From Chryseobacterium sp. StRB126 (GTDB lineage Bacteria; Bacteroidota; Bacteroidia; Flavobacteriales; Weeksellaceae), in contig NZ_AP014624.1 in assembly GCF_000829375.1 (NCBI RefSeq), positions 4,712,001-4,776,000 on the forward strand: a stretch of DNA of 64,000 nucleotides. The letters run 5' to 3'. Shown one piece after another: positions 26,620 through 34,899 of this stretch (positions within the stretch are counted from its first letter, which is position 1; each line of letters begins with the position of its first letter). Under the pieces are notes generated by a model. The model made no database searches and was not told the DNA's origin. It was given only the letters and a program-made list of their open reading frames with translations. A program made the position numbers and the translations under genes.

Positions 26620-26996
26620 AAAAGGTCCGGCAAATGCAGGACTATTTTGTATGGAAGATTGATGCTGGAAGCCGAAGGTTCCTAAGGACGCTCAATAACT
26701 CAAGTGCACCTGATATCTGATTTAATATTATAAAATCACCTGAGTTCTGGATAAGACATTTCTGTTTTTAGTAAGGAAGGAAGCCTGGAGCTGGGAGAGG
26801 GAAGTGAGTTAAGGTTAAAAAAAACTTACAACTCTGTAATGTATTATTTCTTTAAAGACTGCTTCATCAAATTTTACGACAACGTCAGAAATTGTAGTTC
26901 CGATAGTAACTTCCAGCCTCTCTCTTCCAGCTCCCCCACTCTTCCTCTTTTATATCACAATAAAAAACATTATTTTCGTTACAAAATCAACACAAC
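26620..26996. other. Gene-free region between the peroxidase gene and proC
   Basis: No coding signal. It holds a GGAAGCCGAAGG fragment near 26669, an imperfect inverted repeat AACTCAAGTG / CACCTGAGTT (26698-26747) and the complete repeat element D. A TATTTTCG box near 26972 may be the -7 region for proC. Confidence 0.5.
26774..26935. repeat. Dispersed inverted-repeat element, copy D
   Basis: Left arm GGAAGGAAGCCTGGAGCTGG then GAGAGGGAAGTGAGTT; right arm TAACTTCCAGCCTCTCTCTT then CCAGCTCCC. The core is about 95 bases, ending ATAG before the right arm, as in copy A. Confidence 0.75.
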
Positions 26997-27800
26997 ATGA
27001 GAATAGCTATTTTAGGAGCCGGAAATATGGGATTATCATTTTCAAAATCATTCTTGAAATATGAACTGATTAAACCGGAAAATCTACACCTGATTACCCG
27101 TAGCCAGGCAAAAATATCCAAAATAGCGGAAGAATTTCCCCAATCCAAAATTTCCACCTTTGAAGAAGTTACAGAACTGGATGCCGATCTGATTATTATT
27201 GCTGTAAAACCACAGGATTTCCAAACGGTTGCTCAGAATTTCAAATTTACTTTAAAGGAAAACCAGATGGTTCTCTCCATTATGGCCGGCATTAATATTG
27301 AGAAAATTCAAAAATCACTGAACCATCCACTGGTTGTAAGAGCAATGCCTAACTCACCTACCCTTCTGGGAATGGGAATTACCGGCTATACTGCCGCAGA
27401 TGGTATTTCTTTCAGCCAGCTTATCAATATTGAAAGACTACTAAACAGTACCGGAAGATCTGTTTACTTAGAAGATGAAAATCTTTTGGATGGCGTTACG
27501 GCTCTTTCCGGAAGCGGGCCAGCTTATTTCTACTATATTATTGATGCCATGATTAAGGCAGGAGTAGAAATGGGAATTGAAGAAAATCTGTCTAAACTGT
27601 TTGTAAAACAAACCATGCTGGGAGCTTATCATCTCATCAATAATTCTGAAAAGAACCTTGAGGAGCTTATTAAAGACGTAGCCTCCAAAGGCGGAACTAC
27701 AGAAGCAGCTTTGAAAACCTTTGAAGATAACAATTTCAAGGAAATTTTAAAACTGGGAATCTTAAATGCCGAAAAGAGAGCAAAAGAACTCAATAGCTAA
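26997..27800 (+). CDS. proC: Pyrroline-5-carboxylate reductase
   Basis: A 267-residue cytoplasmic enzyme for the last step of proline synthesis, reducing pyrroline-5-carboxylate with NAD(P)H. The N-terminal Rossmann motif is MRIAILGAGNMGLSF. Further signatures are VRAMPNSPTLLGMGITGYTA near 112-131 and the C-terminal family signature DGVTALSGSGPAYFYYIIDA near 163-182. The end SKGGTTEAALKTFEDNNF is also typical. Its last 11 bases overlap the convergent VanZ-like gene. Confidence 0.96.
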   Translation: MRIAILGAGNMGLSFSKSFLKYELIKPENLHLITRSQAKISKIAEEFPQSKISTFEEVTELDADLIIIAVKPQDFQTVAQNFKFTLKENQMVLSIMAGINIEKIQKSLNHPLVVRAMPNSPTLLGMGITGYTAADGISFSQLINIERLLNSTGRSVYLEDENLLDGVTALSGSGPAYFYYIIDAMIKAGVEMGIEENLSKLFVKQTMLGAYHLINNSEKNLEELIKDVASKGGTTEAALKTFEDNNFKEILKLGILNAEKRAKELNS

Positions 27801-28203
27801 TCTGTTTTTCAATACATCTACGAAACAGCCATCCTAAATATACTCCAAGTGTATTCAGGAGGATATCATCTACCTCGAATATTCCCATTCTTGTAAAATA
27901 CTGAAGTCCTTCCACGATGGTAATGGCCGGAATAAAATTAAAAACCAGAGATTTCAGGTCTCTTAGTTTTGGAGAAACCCAACCCAGAAAACCAAAGGGA
28001 ACAAACATTACAATATTTCCAACCACAATAGTAACAATATCCTGCCATGACTTCGCACCCTGAATAAACTTAATGGTGGAAAACACCGGTTCTACTGTAA
28101 TAAGGTGATCATCATACTGAGATCTGCCCATTCCGAGAAACATCAGATAAAGCAAAAATAGAGTGTAAGGAACAATAACAATTTTATATAATTTCTTTAA
28201 CAT
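27790..28203 (-). CDS. VanZ-like family membrane protein
   Basis: A 137-residue integral membrane protein with about four helices. The pattern NIVMFVPFGFLGW near 62-74, then VEGLQYFTRMGIFEVDDILL and NTLGVYLGWLF, matches the VanZ-like family. VanZ of enterococci gives low-level teicoplanin resistance, but most homologues, including short ones like this, have no known role. It is convergent with proC and divergent from lnt, so probably monocistronic. Confidence 0.87.
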   Translation of the reverse strand: MLKKLYKIVIVPYTLFLLYLMFLGMGRSQYDDHLITVEPVFSTIKFIQGAKSWQDIVTIVVGNIVMFVPFGFLGWVSPKLRDLKSLVFNFIPAITIVEGLQYFTRMGIFEVDDILLNTLGVYLGWLFRRCIEKQISY

Positions 28204-28233
28204 CGGATGCTAATATATTCATTTCAAAAACAT

Positions 28234-28241
28234 TAAATTTG
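28234..28241 (+). promoter_or_regulatory. -7 promoter box of lnt
   Basis: TAAATTTG, 17 bases before the ATG. Confidence 0.5.
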
Positions 28242-28258
28242 TATATTAAAATAATTTA

Positions 28259-29893
28259 ATGAAATACGTTCTACTAACACTTATTTCAGCAATGCTGCTG
28301 TCGGTCTCATGGCCTACTTATGGAGTTCCCTTTTTTATCTTTTTCGCTCTCGTTCCTCTTCTGATGATGGAACATGGAATTTCAAAATTTTCAGACTATA
28401 AAAGAAAAGGCTGGATGATCTTCGTGCTATCCTATCTTTGTTTTGTGATCTGGAATATTGTCACTACGGGATGGTTGTATGGCTCTAAAAATCCGGACGG
28501 AAGCCACTCTATGATGGCGGTTGTATTCCCGGTTCTTGTAAATTCACTCTTATACTCTTTGGTTTTCCAGTGTTATCATTGGTATAAAAATGCCCAGGGA
28601 ACCTATTGGGGATTAGGATTCTTTATTGCCATCTGGATGAGCTTTGAAAAATTTCACTTAGGCTGGGAGCTTACCTGGCCATGGCTGAATTTAGGAAACG
28701 TATTTTCTGATTATCCAAAACTGATTCAGTGGTATGATACCTTAGGAGCAACCGGCGGAAGCTTCTGGATCCTATTAATCAACGTTCTTATTTTCTATAC
28801 CGTAAGAACATGGGAAGCAGGAAGAAAGAAAAAAGATTTGATTAAAAACTCATCTATTATAGCTGCTTTAATTGCTATTCCGATGATTATTTCTGTCATC
28901 AAGTATAACAGTTTTAATGAAAAACCATCCGGACAGGTGAATGTACTGATGCTACAGCCTGATCTTGATCCTTATGCTGAAAAATATTCAAAAGACAGTT
29001 TAACAATTGAGCAGGATCTTTTGGCTTTGGCTGAAAAGAATTCGACTACAAAAATTGATTACTATATTGCTCCGGAAACAGCTCTACCAGGCAGAGGTTC
29101 CATCTCAGAAACCGGCATTGAGAAGAGTTTACTTTTAAATAATGCTAAAGACTTTCTGTCTAAACATCCTGGATCTGTTTTCGCAACAGGAATCTCTTCC
29201 CACCGTTTATTTTTTGATCCTGCAAACTTACCAAAAGAAGCGTATGAAATTAATCAGGGAGTTTGGGTAGCAAGCTACAATACAGCTATTCAGCTGGCTC
29301 CACAACAAAAAACTCAGATCTATCACAAAGGAAAACTGGTTCCCGGAGTTGAGATCTTCCCATACATGAATGTTTTAAAACCTATTTTAGGGGATGCTAT
29401 GCTGAATTTAGGCGGAACAGTAGCTTCGTTAGGGACAGACAAGGAAAGAATGGCCTTTTCCAATCCCTACAACAAAGGAAAAATGGCCCCTATTATCTGC
29501 TACGAAAGTATTTATGGAGAATTTGTAACAGATTACGTAAAAAAAGGAGCTAACTTTCTTGGCATTATGACCAATGACTCCTGGTGGGGCGTTACAGAAG
29601 GACACAAACAACTTTTATCTTACGCAAAACTAAGAGCTATTGAAACCAGAAGAGAAATTGCCCGTGCCGCCAATAGTGGAATTTCAGCACACATCAATGC
29701 TAAAGGGGAAATTGTAGCAGATACTTTTTATGGAGACCAAACTACATTATTTTCAAAAATCAACCTTTATGAAGGAATGACATTCTACTCAAGAGCAGGA
29801 GATCTTCTTTCAAGGTTTTCAATGTTTGCACTAGGATTTTTATTATTCTATTATCTGATAAAAAGGGTTCAGGCAAAAATGAAGAAAGCCTAG
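28259..29893 (+). CDS. lnt: Apolipoprotein N-acyltransferase
   Basis: A 544-residue inner-membrane enzyme that N-acylates the lipidated Cys of apolipoproteins, the last step of lipoprotein maturation. About six N-terminal helices (1-220) precede a nitrilase-like periplasmic domain (225-510) and a final helix. The catalytic triad is visible as Glu273 (APETALPG), Lys357 (IYHKGKLVPG) and Cys414 (IICYESIYGE). It is consistent with the many lipoproteins in this window. Monocistronic, followed by a repeat-rich region. Confidence 0.95.
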   Translation: MKYVLLTLISAMLLSVSWPTYGVPFFIFFALVPLLMMEHGISKFSDYKRKGWMIFVLSYLCFVIWNIVTTGWLYGSKNPDGSHSMMAVVFPVLVNSLLYSLVFQCYHWYKNAQGTYWGLGFFIAIWMSFEKFHLGWELTWPWLNLGNVFSDYPKLIQWYDTLGATGGSFWILLINVLIFYTVRTWEAGRKKKDLIKNSSIIAALIAIPMIISVIKYNSFNEKPSGQVNVLMLQPDLDPYAEKYSKDSLTIEQDLLALAEKNSTTKIDYYIAPETALPGRGSISETGIEKSLLLNNAKDFLSKHPGSVFATGISSHRLFFDPANLPKEAYEINQGVWVASYNTAIQLAPQQKTQIYHKGKLVPGVEIFPYMNVLKPILGDAMLNLGGTVASLGTDKERMAFSNPYNKGKMAPIICYESIYGEFVTDYVKKGANFLGIMTNDSWWGVTEGHKQLLSYAKLRAIETRREIARAANSGISAHINAKGEIVADTFYGDQTTLFSKINLYEGMTFYSRAGDLLSRFSMFALGFLLFYYLIKRVQAKMKKA

Positions 29894-29940
29894 TATCTGA
29901 ATATCAGTCGCACTGATCTTTACCCTCAAAAATAGTATCT

Positions 29941-30296
29941 GCGTTATCTGCAAAATCTGAGAGAATTCAAACTCTCGCTGATTAAGCTGATAACACAGAT
30001 TTTAGAACAATTATCTATAGTAGCCTTGTCAATGTTTAAAACCTTGACAAGGCTTCCAGACTATCCTCCACAACAAAAGTAACAACCCCAAGAGTAAACC
30101 TTACTTTCCAGAATCATTGACGAATAAAAGCTCATGCAGATTGAGGAAAGCATGTATTCTAACACAATCATCTGGGTAAATTCGTGTATTCTGTGGGAAA
30201 TAAATTCTCGCTGATTGAGTCGATAATGCAGTTTTTTATTTAAACACAAATAACTACAAACGTCTGCATAATCTGTGAGATCTGTGGGAAATATTA
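29941..30296. repeat. Cluster of AATCTGTG-type dispersed repeats
   Basis: Three related blocks: 29941-30000 (ATCTGCAAAATCTGAGAGAA, CTCTCGCTGATT, AACACAGATT), 30181-30230 (TTCTGTGGGAAATAAATTCT, CGCTGATTGAG) and 30264-30296 (ATAATCTGTGAGATCTGTGG, GAAATATT). Shared order of phrases shows divergent copies of one element. Confidence 0.65.
30022..30054. repeat. Perfect 11-bp stem-loop
   Basis: AGCCTTGTCAA and TTGACAAGGCT pair perfectly around an 11-base loop. No U-tract follows on either strand, so it is more like a palindromic repeat unit than a terminator. Confidence 0.6.
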
Positions 30297-30348
30297 AAAC
30301 GATTTCCATGAAACCATTTTCACTAAGAATGACTACAGATTACCGGAT

Positions 30349-30385
30349 TAAAAAAAGAGAAGCCAGCTGGACGTCTGGCTTCTCT
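30349..30385 (-). terminator. Terminator of the VCBS-repeat cargo gene
   Basis: AGAGAAGCCAG / CTGGCTTCTCT, an 11-bp perfect stem with seven T on the minus strand. Confidence 0.88.
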
Positions 30386-30409
30386 CAAGATAGAATAATG
30401 ATTCAGTAG

Positions 30410-32122
30410 TTATTTAATACTAAGTTTTTTTGTGGTTACTTCGTTTTTCATCTTCAGTTTTAACAGATATATCCCTTTAGGAAGATGAGAAACATCAATA
30501 GATTGATCTGCTTTTAAAGTTACGTTCAGCTTTTTCCCTTCCATTGAGTAGATTTCAGCTTCTGATACCTTTTCACCTTTAATAAATACTTTATCAGAGG
30601 TTGGGTTTGGATAAATAACAAGTTCTTTTTCGTAATTGACTGTATTCTCCCTGGTTGATAATGATCCTTGTGTAGAAGCTTCTGAATATGTTTTTGAAGC
30701 ATCAATTGATCTTACACTCCAATATACATTCTGAATGGACGGATCAAGATCCAGGAACCATGAAGGAGTGGTTACAATATATCTGGCAATATCCTGCGAG
30801 TTGGGTGAAGATCCTACTTTAATTTCATAACGTAATGCATTCACCGGAGTTTTATCATCTGTAGCCCCACTCCATGTGAAATTAAATCGGTTTCCGTTTT
30901 TAGTCATGTTCAAATGAGTTGGGGCTGTTGGCTTTGCATTCTGCTCTGTAGAATTATTTTTAAAAACCTTTGTTAAAGATGGAATATCCTGGTTAGCCCA
31001 ATCAAATCCACTTAGTAAAACATCCAGATGATTATCATTATTAAAATCGAACAACTGTATCATTCCCGGACCTCCCAGGTTGTACAAACCTGTTGTTGTA
31101 CCCTCTGTAAATTTCTGATTGGTTGTGTTATATAAATAAGTCTTTACCACTGCATTATAATTTACATCACCGGAAACGATAAAATCATAATATCCATCAT
31201 TATTTAAGTCTCCAACACTGATGGATGCATCAGAGATTTCTGATGGAATCTGCTGAACGATTAAGTTTCCTGTTCCATCATTCATCAGAACCGCAAGATA
31301 AGGATCGTCATTAGTATCCTTACCCACCACTACGATATCCTGAAAACCGTCTGCATTAAAATCTGCCACTTCAAGTTTTCCTGAAATCAAAGAATCAAGA
31401 GCTTGTGTATGAACTAATGTTCCGTTCTGATTGATATACACTTTAGAAACCGGATCTCCGTTAATGTCCGATCCGATAATAACAAGATCCAAAAGATGGT
31501 CATTATTAAGGTCTACTATTTTAAAGCTCCCGTTTTGAGTTCCATCGGCCCAGTTTTCAGTCAGATTAAAACCTGATCCTGTATTTTGATAAAAGTCAAG
31601 AGTATTTCTAAAGCCTCCTCCATGGGCAAACTGCGTTCCATTGATGGCATAGTCCTGCTTTCCGTCATGATTAAAATCAAAAACCTCCAGTGAACCATAT
31701 ATTTTTCCAGGAAGTTCATCTTCTCTTACAAAACCAACTCCTGTATTTTTAAAACGATAATGCTTATAGTTGACAATATCCATATAACTTAATCCTGTGG
31801 AAATAATATCCATCAAACCATCGTTATTAAAGTCTACAAACTTTATATCTCCAAGATGGGTAACATCTCCACCCAGATCGGTATAAGGCTGTAAAGTTGT
31901 TCCGTTATTCCTGTATACTTCGTTATAGGTAGCATCAGGATTTCCATCTCCATCCGAATCTATAGCTCCATTAACTACAATATCCAATGTCCCGTTATTA
32001 TCCACATCTGCAATATCAGCAGCCGAGAAATAAAAATTATTCATTCCGCTCTGTATCTCCGTGAAATTTTGAGCAGATAAACCAACGGGTAACATAGATA
32101 ATAGAATATAAAACTTTTTCAT
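30410..32122 (-). CDS. Secreted FG-GAP/VCBS-repeat protein with T9SS sorting domain
   Basis: A 570-residue secreted protein. The signal peptide is MKKFYILLSMLPVGLSAQ. At least six FG-GAP/VCBS-type repeats with calcium-loop patterns follow (DVDNNGTLDIVVNG, DFNNDGLMDIISTG, DFNHDGKQDYAING, DLNNDHLLDLVIIG, DFNADGFQDIVVVG, DLNNDGYYDFIVSG), predicting an integrin-alpha-like beta-propeller between about 25 and 390. A fibronectin-like segment (PTHLNMTKNGNRFNFTWSGA) and a C-terminal type A T9SS sorting domain (VIYPNPTSDKVFIKGEKVSE, GIYLLKLKMKNEVTTKKLSI) complete it. Probably a surface adhesin or matrix protein; no enzyme motif is seen. Confidence 0.9.
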   Translation of the reverse strand: MKKFYILLSMLPVGLSAQNFTEIQSGMNNFYFSAADIADVDNNGTLDIVVNGAIDSDGDGNPDATYNEVYRNNGTTLQPYTDLGGDVTHLGDIKFVDFNNDGLMDIISTGLSYMDIVNYKHYRFKNTGVGFVREDELPGKIYGSLEVFDFNHDGKQDYAINGTQFAHGGGFRNTLDFYQNTGSGFNLTENWADGTQNGSFKIVDLNNDHLLDLVIIGSDINGDPVSKVYINQNGTLVHTQALDSLISGKLEVADFNADGFQDIVVVGKDTNDDPYLAVLMNDGTGNLIVQQIPSEISDASISVGDLNNDGYYDFIVSGDVNYNAVVKTYLYNTTNQKFTEGTTTGLYNLGGPGMIQLFDFNNDNHLDVLLSGFDWANQDIPSLTKVFKNNSTEQNAKPTAPTHLNMTKNGNRFNFTWSGATDDKTPVNALRYEIKVGSSPNSQDIARYIVTTPSWFLDLDPSIQNVYWSVRSIDASKTYSEASTQGSLSTRENTVNYEKELVIYPNPTSDKVFIKGEKVSEAEIYSMEGKKLNVTLKADQSIDVSHLPKGIYLLKLKMKNEVTTKKLSIK

Positions 32123-32295
32123 AATTTTTATTTAGATTAATTAAAAACAAAGATAGAATATTAATTTTTTTGCTTGGAAAAAAGCCTGTATGAAATATAT
32201 CAGCACTGATTTACTGCTATATCCCAGAAATTCGGATATTTTAAAAAATCAATATTTATAATCAGTCACTTATTTACAAATATTTTCCAAAAGAT

Positions 32296-32326
32296 TTGTC
32301 TATCTAAAAAATTCTTCGTTATTTTG
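32296..32326 (+). promoter_or_regulatory. Promoter of the rpmB-rpmG-DUF4295 operon
   Basis: TTG (32296-32298), 20 bases, then TTATTTTG (32319-32326), which matches TAnnTTTG except at the second base. It lies 36 bases before rpmB. Confidence 0.55.
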
Positions 32327-32362
32327 CACTCTCAAATATTATACAAATAAGAACATCGAGAT

Positions 32363-32605
32363 ATGTCAAGAATTTGCCAAATAACAGGAAAGCGTGCAAT
32401 GGTTGGTAACAACGTTTCTCACGCTAATAACAAAACGAAGCGTCGTTTTGAAATTAACTTATTAGAGAAGAAGTTTTACCTTCCAGAGCAAGATAAGCAC
32501 GTTACACTGAAAGTATCAGCTCATGGATTGAGAGTGATTAACAAGATTGGAATCGAAGAAGCTATTGAAAGAGCTACTAGAAACGGATTGATTAAAAAGA
32601 ATTAA
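32363..32605 (+). CDS. rpmB: 50S ribosomal protein L28
   Basis: An 80-residue basic protein. [20 protein letters not shown] and [13 protein letters not shown] are characteristic of L28, followed by [20 protein letters not shown]. First gene of a ribosomal operon with rpmG seven bases downstream. L28 helps assemble the 50S subunit. Confidence 0.97.
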   Translation: MSRICQITGKRAMVGNNVSHANNKTKRRFEINLLEKKFYLPEQDKHVTLKVSAHGLRVINKIGIEEAIERATRNGLIKKN

Positions 32606-32611
32606 TAAATC

Positions 32612-32794
32612 ATGGCAAAAAAAGGAAACAGAGTTCAAGTAATCCTTGAATGTACAGAGCACAAAGAAAGCGGTATGCCAGGAATGTCTAGATACATTTC
32701 TACAAAAAATAAAAAGAACACTACAGAGAGATTGGAATTGAAAAAATACAATCCTGTTCTTAAGAGATCTACCCTTCACAAAGAAATCAAGTAA
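32612..32794 (+). CDS. rpmG: 50S ribosomal protein L33
   Basis: A 60-residue protein: [20 protein letters not shown], then [20 protein letters not shown], the L33 family core. Cys14 is present but the zinc-ribbon CxxC pairs are absent, so it is the zinc-independent form. It sits between rpmB and the DUF4295 gene, as is usual in Bacteroidetes. Confidence 0.97.
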   Translation: MAKKGNRVQVILECTEHKESGMPGMSRYISTKNKKNTTERLELKKYNPVLKRSTLHKEIK

Positions 32795-32813
32795 TTTATA
32801 AATATAATTTACA

Positions 32814-32966
32814 ATGGCAAAGAAAGTAGTAGCAACCCTACAAAGCGGTCAGTCTAAAAAAATGACTAAAGTGGTGAAAATGGTGAAGTCTTCTAAATCA
32901 GGAGCTTACGTTTTCGAAGAAAAAGTAATGAATGCTGATGAAGTAGATGGTTTTTTGAAAAAATAA
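32814..32966 (+). CDS. DUF4295 family small basic protein
   Basis: A 50-residue frame: MAKKVVATLQSGQSKKMTKV then VKMVKSSKSGAYVFEEKVMN, ending ADEVDGFLKK. It matches the DUF4295 family, a Bacteroidetes-restricted small basic protein encoded directly after rpmG. The conserved operon position and lysine-rich composition suggest a ribosome-associated protein, which is inference. The start is 19 bases after the rpmG stop, and a terminator follows. Confidence 0.88.
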   Translation: MAKKVVATLQSGQSKKMTKVVKMVKSSKSGAYVFEEKVMNADEVDGFLKK

Positions 32967-32985
32967 TCAATACTTTATTTACAAT

Positions 32986-33019
32986 ATAAAAAACTACTCA
33001 TATTTTGGGTAGTTTTTTT
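32986..33019 (+). terminator. Terminator after the ribosomal operon
   Basis: AAAACTAC / GTAGTTTT stem followed by T, 20 bases after the DUF4295 stop. Confidence 0.78.
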
Positions 33020-33021
33020 GT

Positions 33022-33029
33022 TATCTTTG
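33022..33029 (+). promoter_or_regulatory. -7 promoter box of the rid-ftsY operon
   Basis: TATCTTTG directly after the preceding terminator, 26 bases before the ATG. Confidence 0.55.
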
Positions 33030-33055
33030 TTCACCAGATTATTAATCAATGAAAT

Positions 33056-33544
33056 ATGAAGAAGATTCTTGTTCTAATAGGTACGGTTATTTTTCAATTT
33101 TCATTCAGCCAGAAAACAATGGATCCCATAGAATACAAAAGTTCACCAAAAGTTTTCAGTATCCCTGGATTATCACAATCAGTAAGCATTGATTGCAGTA
33201 CGTCCAGAATGATTTTATTATCTGGTCAGGTTCCTTTAGATTCAAAGGGAAACCTGGTAGGGGAAAATGTAGAAGAACAAACCCATCAGATTTTCAAAAA
33301 CATTGAAAATATTCTGAAGGAGTATGGCGGTACAGGCAAAGACATTGTCAAACTTGGAATCTTCATCACAGATATATCAAAAACCCCGGATTTCAGAAAA
33401 GTCAGGGATGAATATATCAATCTTCAGAACCCTCCTGTAAGCAGCCTTATAGAGGCAAGTAAACTATTCAGGAATGATGTACTGATAGAAGTGGAAGCCA
33501 CAGCAGTAATTAAAACAAAAGATAAGAATAAACTAAAACTATGA
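33056..33544 (+). CDS. Exported Rid (YjgF/YER057c/UK114) family protein
   Basis: A 162-residue Rid-family protein with a cleavable signal (MKKILVLIGTVIFQFSFSQK), so it is predicted to act in the periplasm. The Rid core includes SRMILLSGQVPLDSKGNLVG near 50-69, VEEQTHQIFKNIENILKEYG near 73-92 and LIEVEATAVIK near the end. The Arg of the RidA pocket, normally in PARSCVEV, is replaced: the equivalent stretch reads PVSSLIEA. It is therefore unlikely to be a classical 2-aminoacrylate deaminase. Its stop overlaps the ftsY start (ATGA), so the two are translationally coupled. Confidence 0.85.
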   Translation: MKKILVLIGTVIFQFSFSQKTMDPIEYKSSPKVFSIPGLSQSVSIDCSTSRMILLSGQVPLDSKGNLVGENVEEQTHQIFKNIENILKEYGGTGKDIVKLGIFITDISKTPDFRKVRDEYINLQNPPVSSLIEASKLFRNDVLIEVEATAVIKTKDKNKLKL

Positions 33545-34494
33545 GTTGGTTTAAAAATATTTTCAAAAAGGAAGAAAAAGAAACTCTGGATAAAGGATTA
33601 GAAAAATCCAGCCAGGGATTCTTTGAAAAAATGACGAAGGCCGTAGTCGGTAAAAGCAAAGTAGACGATGAAGTACTGGATGATCTGGAAGAAGTACTGA
33701 TTGCATCTGATGTAGGCGCCTCCACTACCATCAAAATCATAGAAAGAATTGAAGAACGTGTTGCCCGCGATAAATATGTTGGGGTAAACGAACTGGATAA
33801 TATTCTTCGTGAGGAAATTTCCGGATTATTGCTTGAAAACCCTCATGCAGGAACAGGAAATATCGATACTTCAAAAAAACCTTACGTTATTATGGTGGTT
33901 GGAGTAAACGGTGTTGGAAAAACAACCACAATTGGAAAATTGGCTCACCAGTTCAAATCTGAGGGTAAAAAGGTGGTTCTTGGAGCTGCAGATACCTTTA
34001 GAGCTGCTGCCGTTGACCAGCTTACTATCTGGAGTGAAAGAGTGGGCGTTCCTATTGTAAAACAGGAAATGGGATCCGATCCTGCCTCTGTAGCTTTTGA
34101 CACAGTACAAAGTGCCGTAGCTCAAAATACAGACGTTGTTATCATTGATACTGCAGGAAGGCTTCATAATAAAATTAACCTGATGAACGAACTTTCTAAG
34201 ATTAAAAGAGTAATGCAAAAGGTAATTCCTGATGCTCCTCATGAAATCTTGTTGGTACTTGATGGTTCTACAGGACAAAATGCATTTGAACAGGCTAAAC
34301 AGTTTACTGCTGCAACAGAAGTGAATGCTTTAGCCGTAACAAAACTAGACGGAACAGCAAAAGGAGGTGTCGTAATTGGTATCTCAGACCAGTTCCAAAT
34401 TCCGGTAAAATATATAGGTGTAGGTGAAAAAATGCAGGATCTGCAGCTTTTCAATGGTACGGAATTTGTAGACTCATTCTTCAAGAAAAGATGA
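33541..34494 (+). CDS. ftsY: Signal recognition particle receptor FtsY
   Basis: A 317-residue SRP GTPase receptor that docks ribosome-SRP complexes at the membrane. The N domain (about 20-100) is followed by the G domain with P-loop GVNGVGKTTTIGK near 121-133, DTFRAAAVDQL near 151-161, DTAGRLHNK near 202-210 and TKLDGTAKGG near 263-272. The acidic A domain is very short, usual for Bacteroidetes. The ATG overlaps the preceding Rid gene by four bases. Confidence 0.97.
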   Translation: MSWFKNIFKKEEKETLDKGLEKSSQGFFEKMTKAVVGKSKVDDEVLDDLEEVLIASDVGASTTIKIIERIEERVARDKYVGVNELDNILREEISGLLLENPHAGTGNIDTSKKPYVIMVVGVNGVGKTTTIGKLAHQFKSEGKKVVLGAADTFRAAAVDQLTIWSERVGVPIVKQEMGSDPASVAFDTVQSAVAQNTDVVIIDTAGRLHNKINLMNELSKIKRVMQKVIPDAPHEILLVLDGSTGQNAFEQAKQFTAATEVNALAVTKLDGTAKGGVVIGISDQFQIPVKYIGVGEKMQDLQLFNGTEFVDSFFKKR

Positions 34495-34567
34495 TTTATA
34501 TCATGTTTTCCCTTATATTAGTATAACAAATCAATTTTAAATATTAATCATTAAAAAATTTGCAACT

Positions 34568-34828
34568 ATGGGAATTATAACATGGATCTTATTCGGTCTT
34601 ATTGCAGGTGCTATCGCTAAAATGATCATGCCCGGGACTCAGGGAGGAGGCTGGCTAATCACCATCATCCTTGGAATTCTAGGAGCATTTATAGGAGGTG
34701 CTATAGGAGTTTACGTTCTACATTGGGGAGATGTTACCTCATTCTGGAATCCAAGAAGCTGGATTCTTGCCATTGGAGGAGCTTTAATTCTCCTCTGGAT
34801 TTACGGAATGGCCACGAAGAAAAGCTAA
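34568..34828 (+). CDS. GlsB/YeaQ/YmgE-family membrane protein
   Basis: An 86-residue protein with three hydrophobic segments and the glycine-rich pattern GLIAGAIAKMIMPG near 11-24, GGGWLITIILGILGAFIGGA near 26-45. This is the transglycosylase-associated or YeaQ/YmgE family, often stress-induced; its molecular role is unknown. Monocistronic, with a shared terminator directly after. Confidence 0.9.
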   Translation: MGIITWILFGLIAGAIAKMIMPGTQGGGWLITIILGILGAFIGGAIGVYVLHWGDVTSFWNPRSWILAIGGALILLWIYGMATKKS

Positions 34829-34847
34829 TCTAACGCTTATAAAAAAT

Positions 34848-34882
34848 AAAATCCCGGATCTGAAATTCAGATCCGGGATTTT
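34848..34882. terminator. Bidirectional terminator between the GlsB-like gene and sppA
   Basis: AAAATCCCGGATCTG and CAGATCCGGGATTTT form a perfect 15-bp stem with a five-base loop, flanked by A and T runs on both sides. Confidence 0.92.
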
Positions 34883-34899
34883 CGTACAATATAATTTAG

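Larger units (their letters stand above)
29894..30348. other. Gene-free, repeat-rich region after lnt
   Basis: No plausible gene; an 82-residue minus-strand frame is an artefact of the repeats. It contains three AATCTGTG-type copies, two copies of the phrase ATTCTCGCTGATT or ACTCTCGCTGATT (about 29970 and 30206), and a strong hairpin at 30022-30054. Confidence 0.6.

Noticed and set aside
30061..30309. 82-residue minus-strand frame after lnt
   Set aside because: Spans dispersed repeats and lacks any domain or ribosome-binding context.
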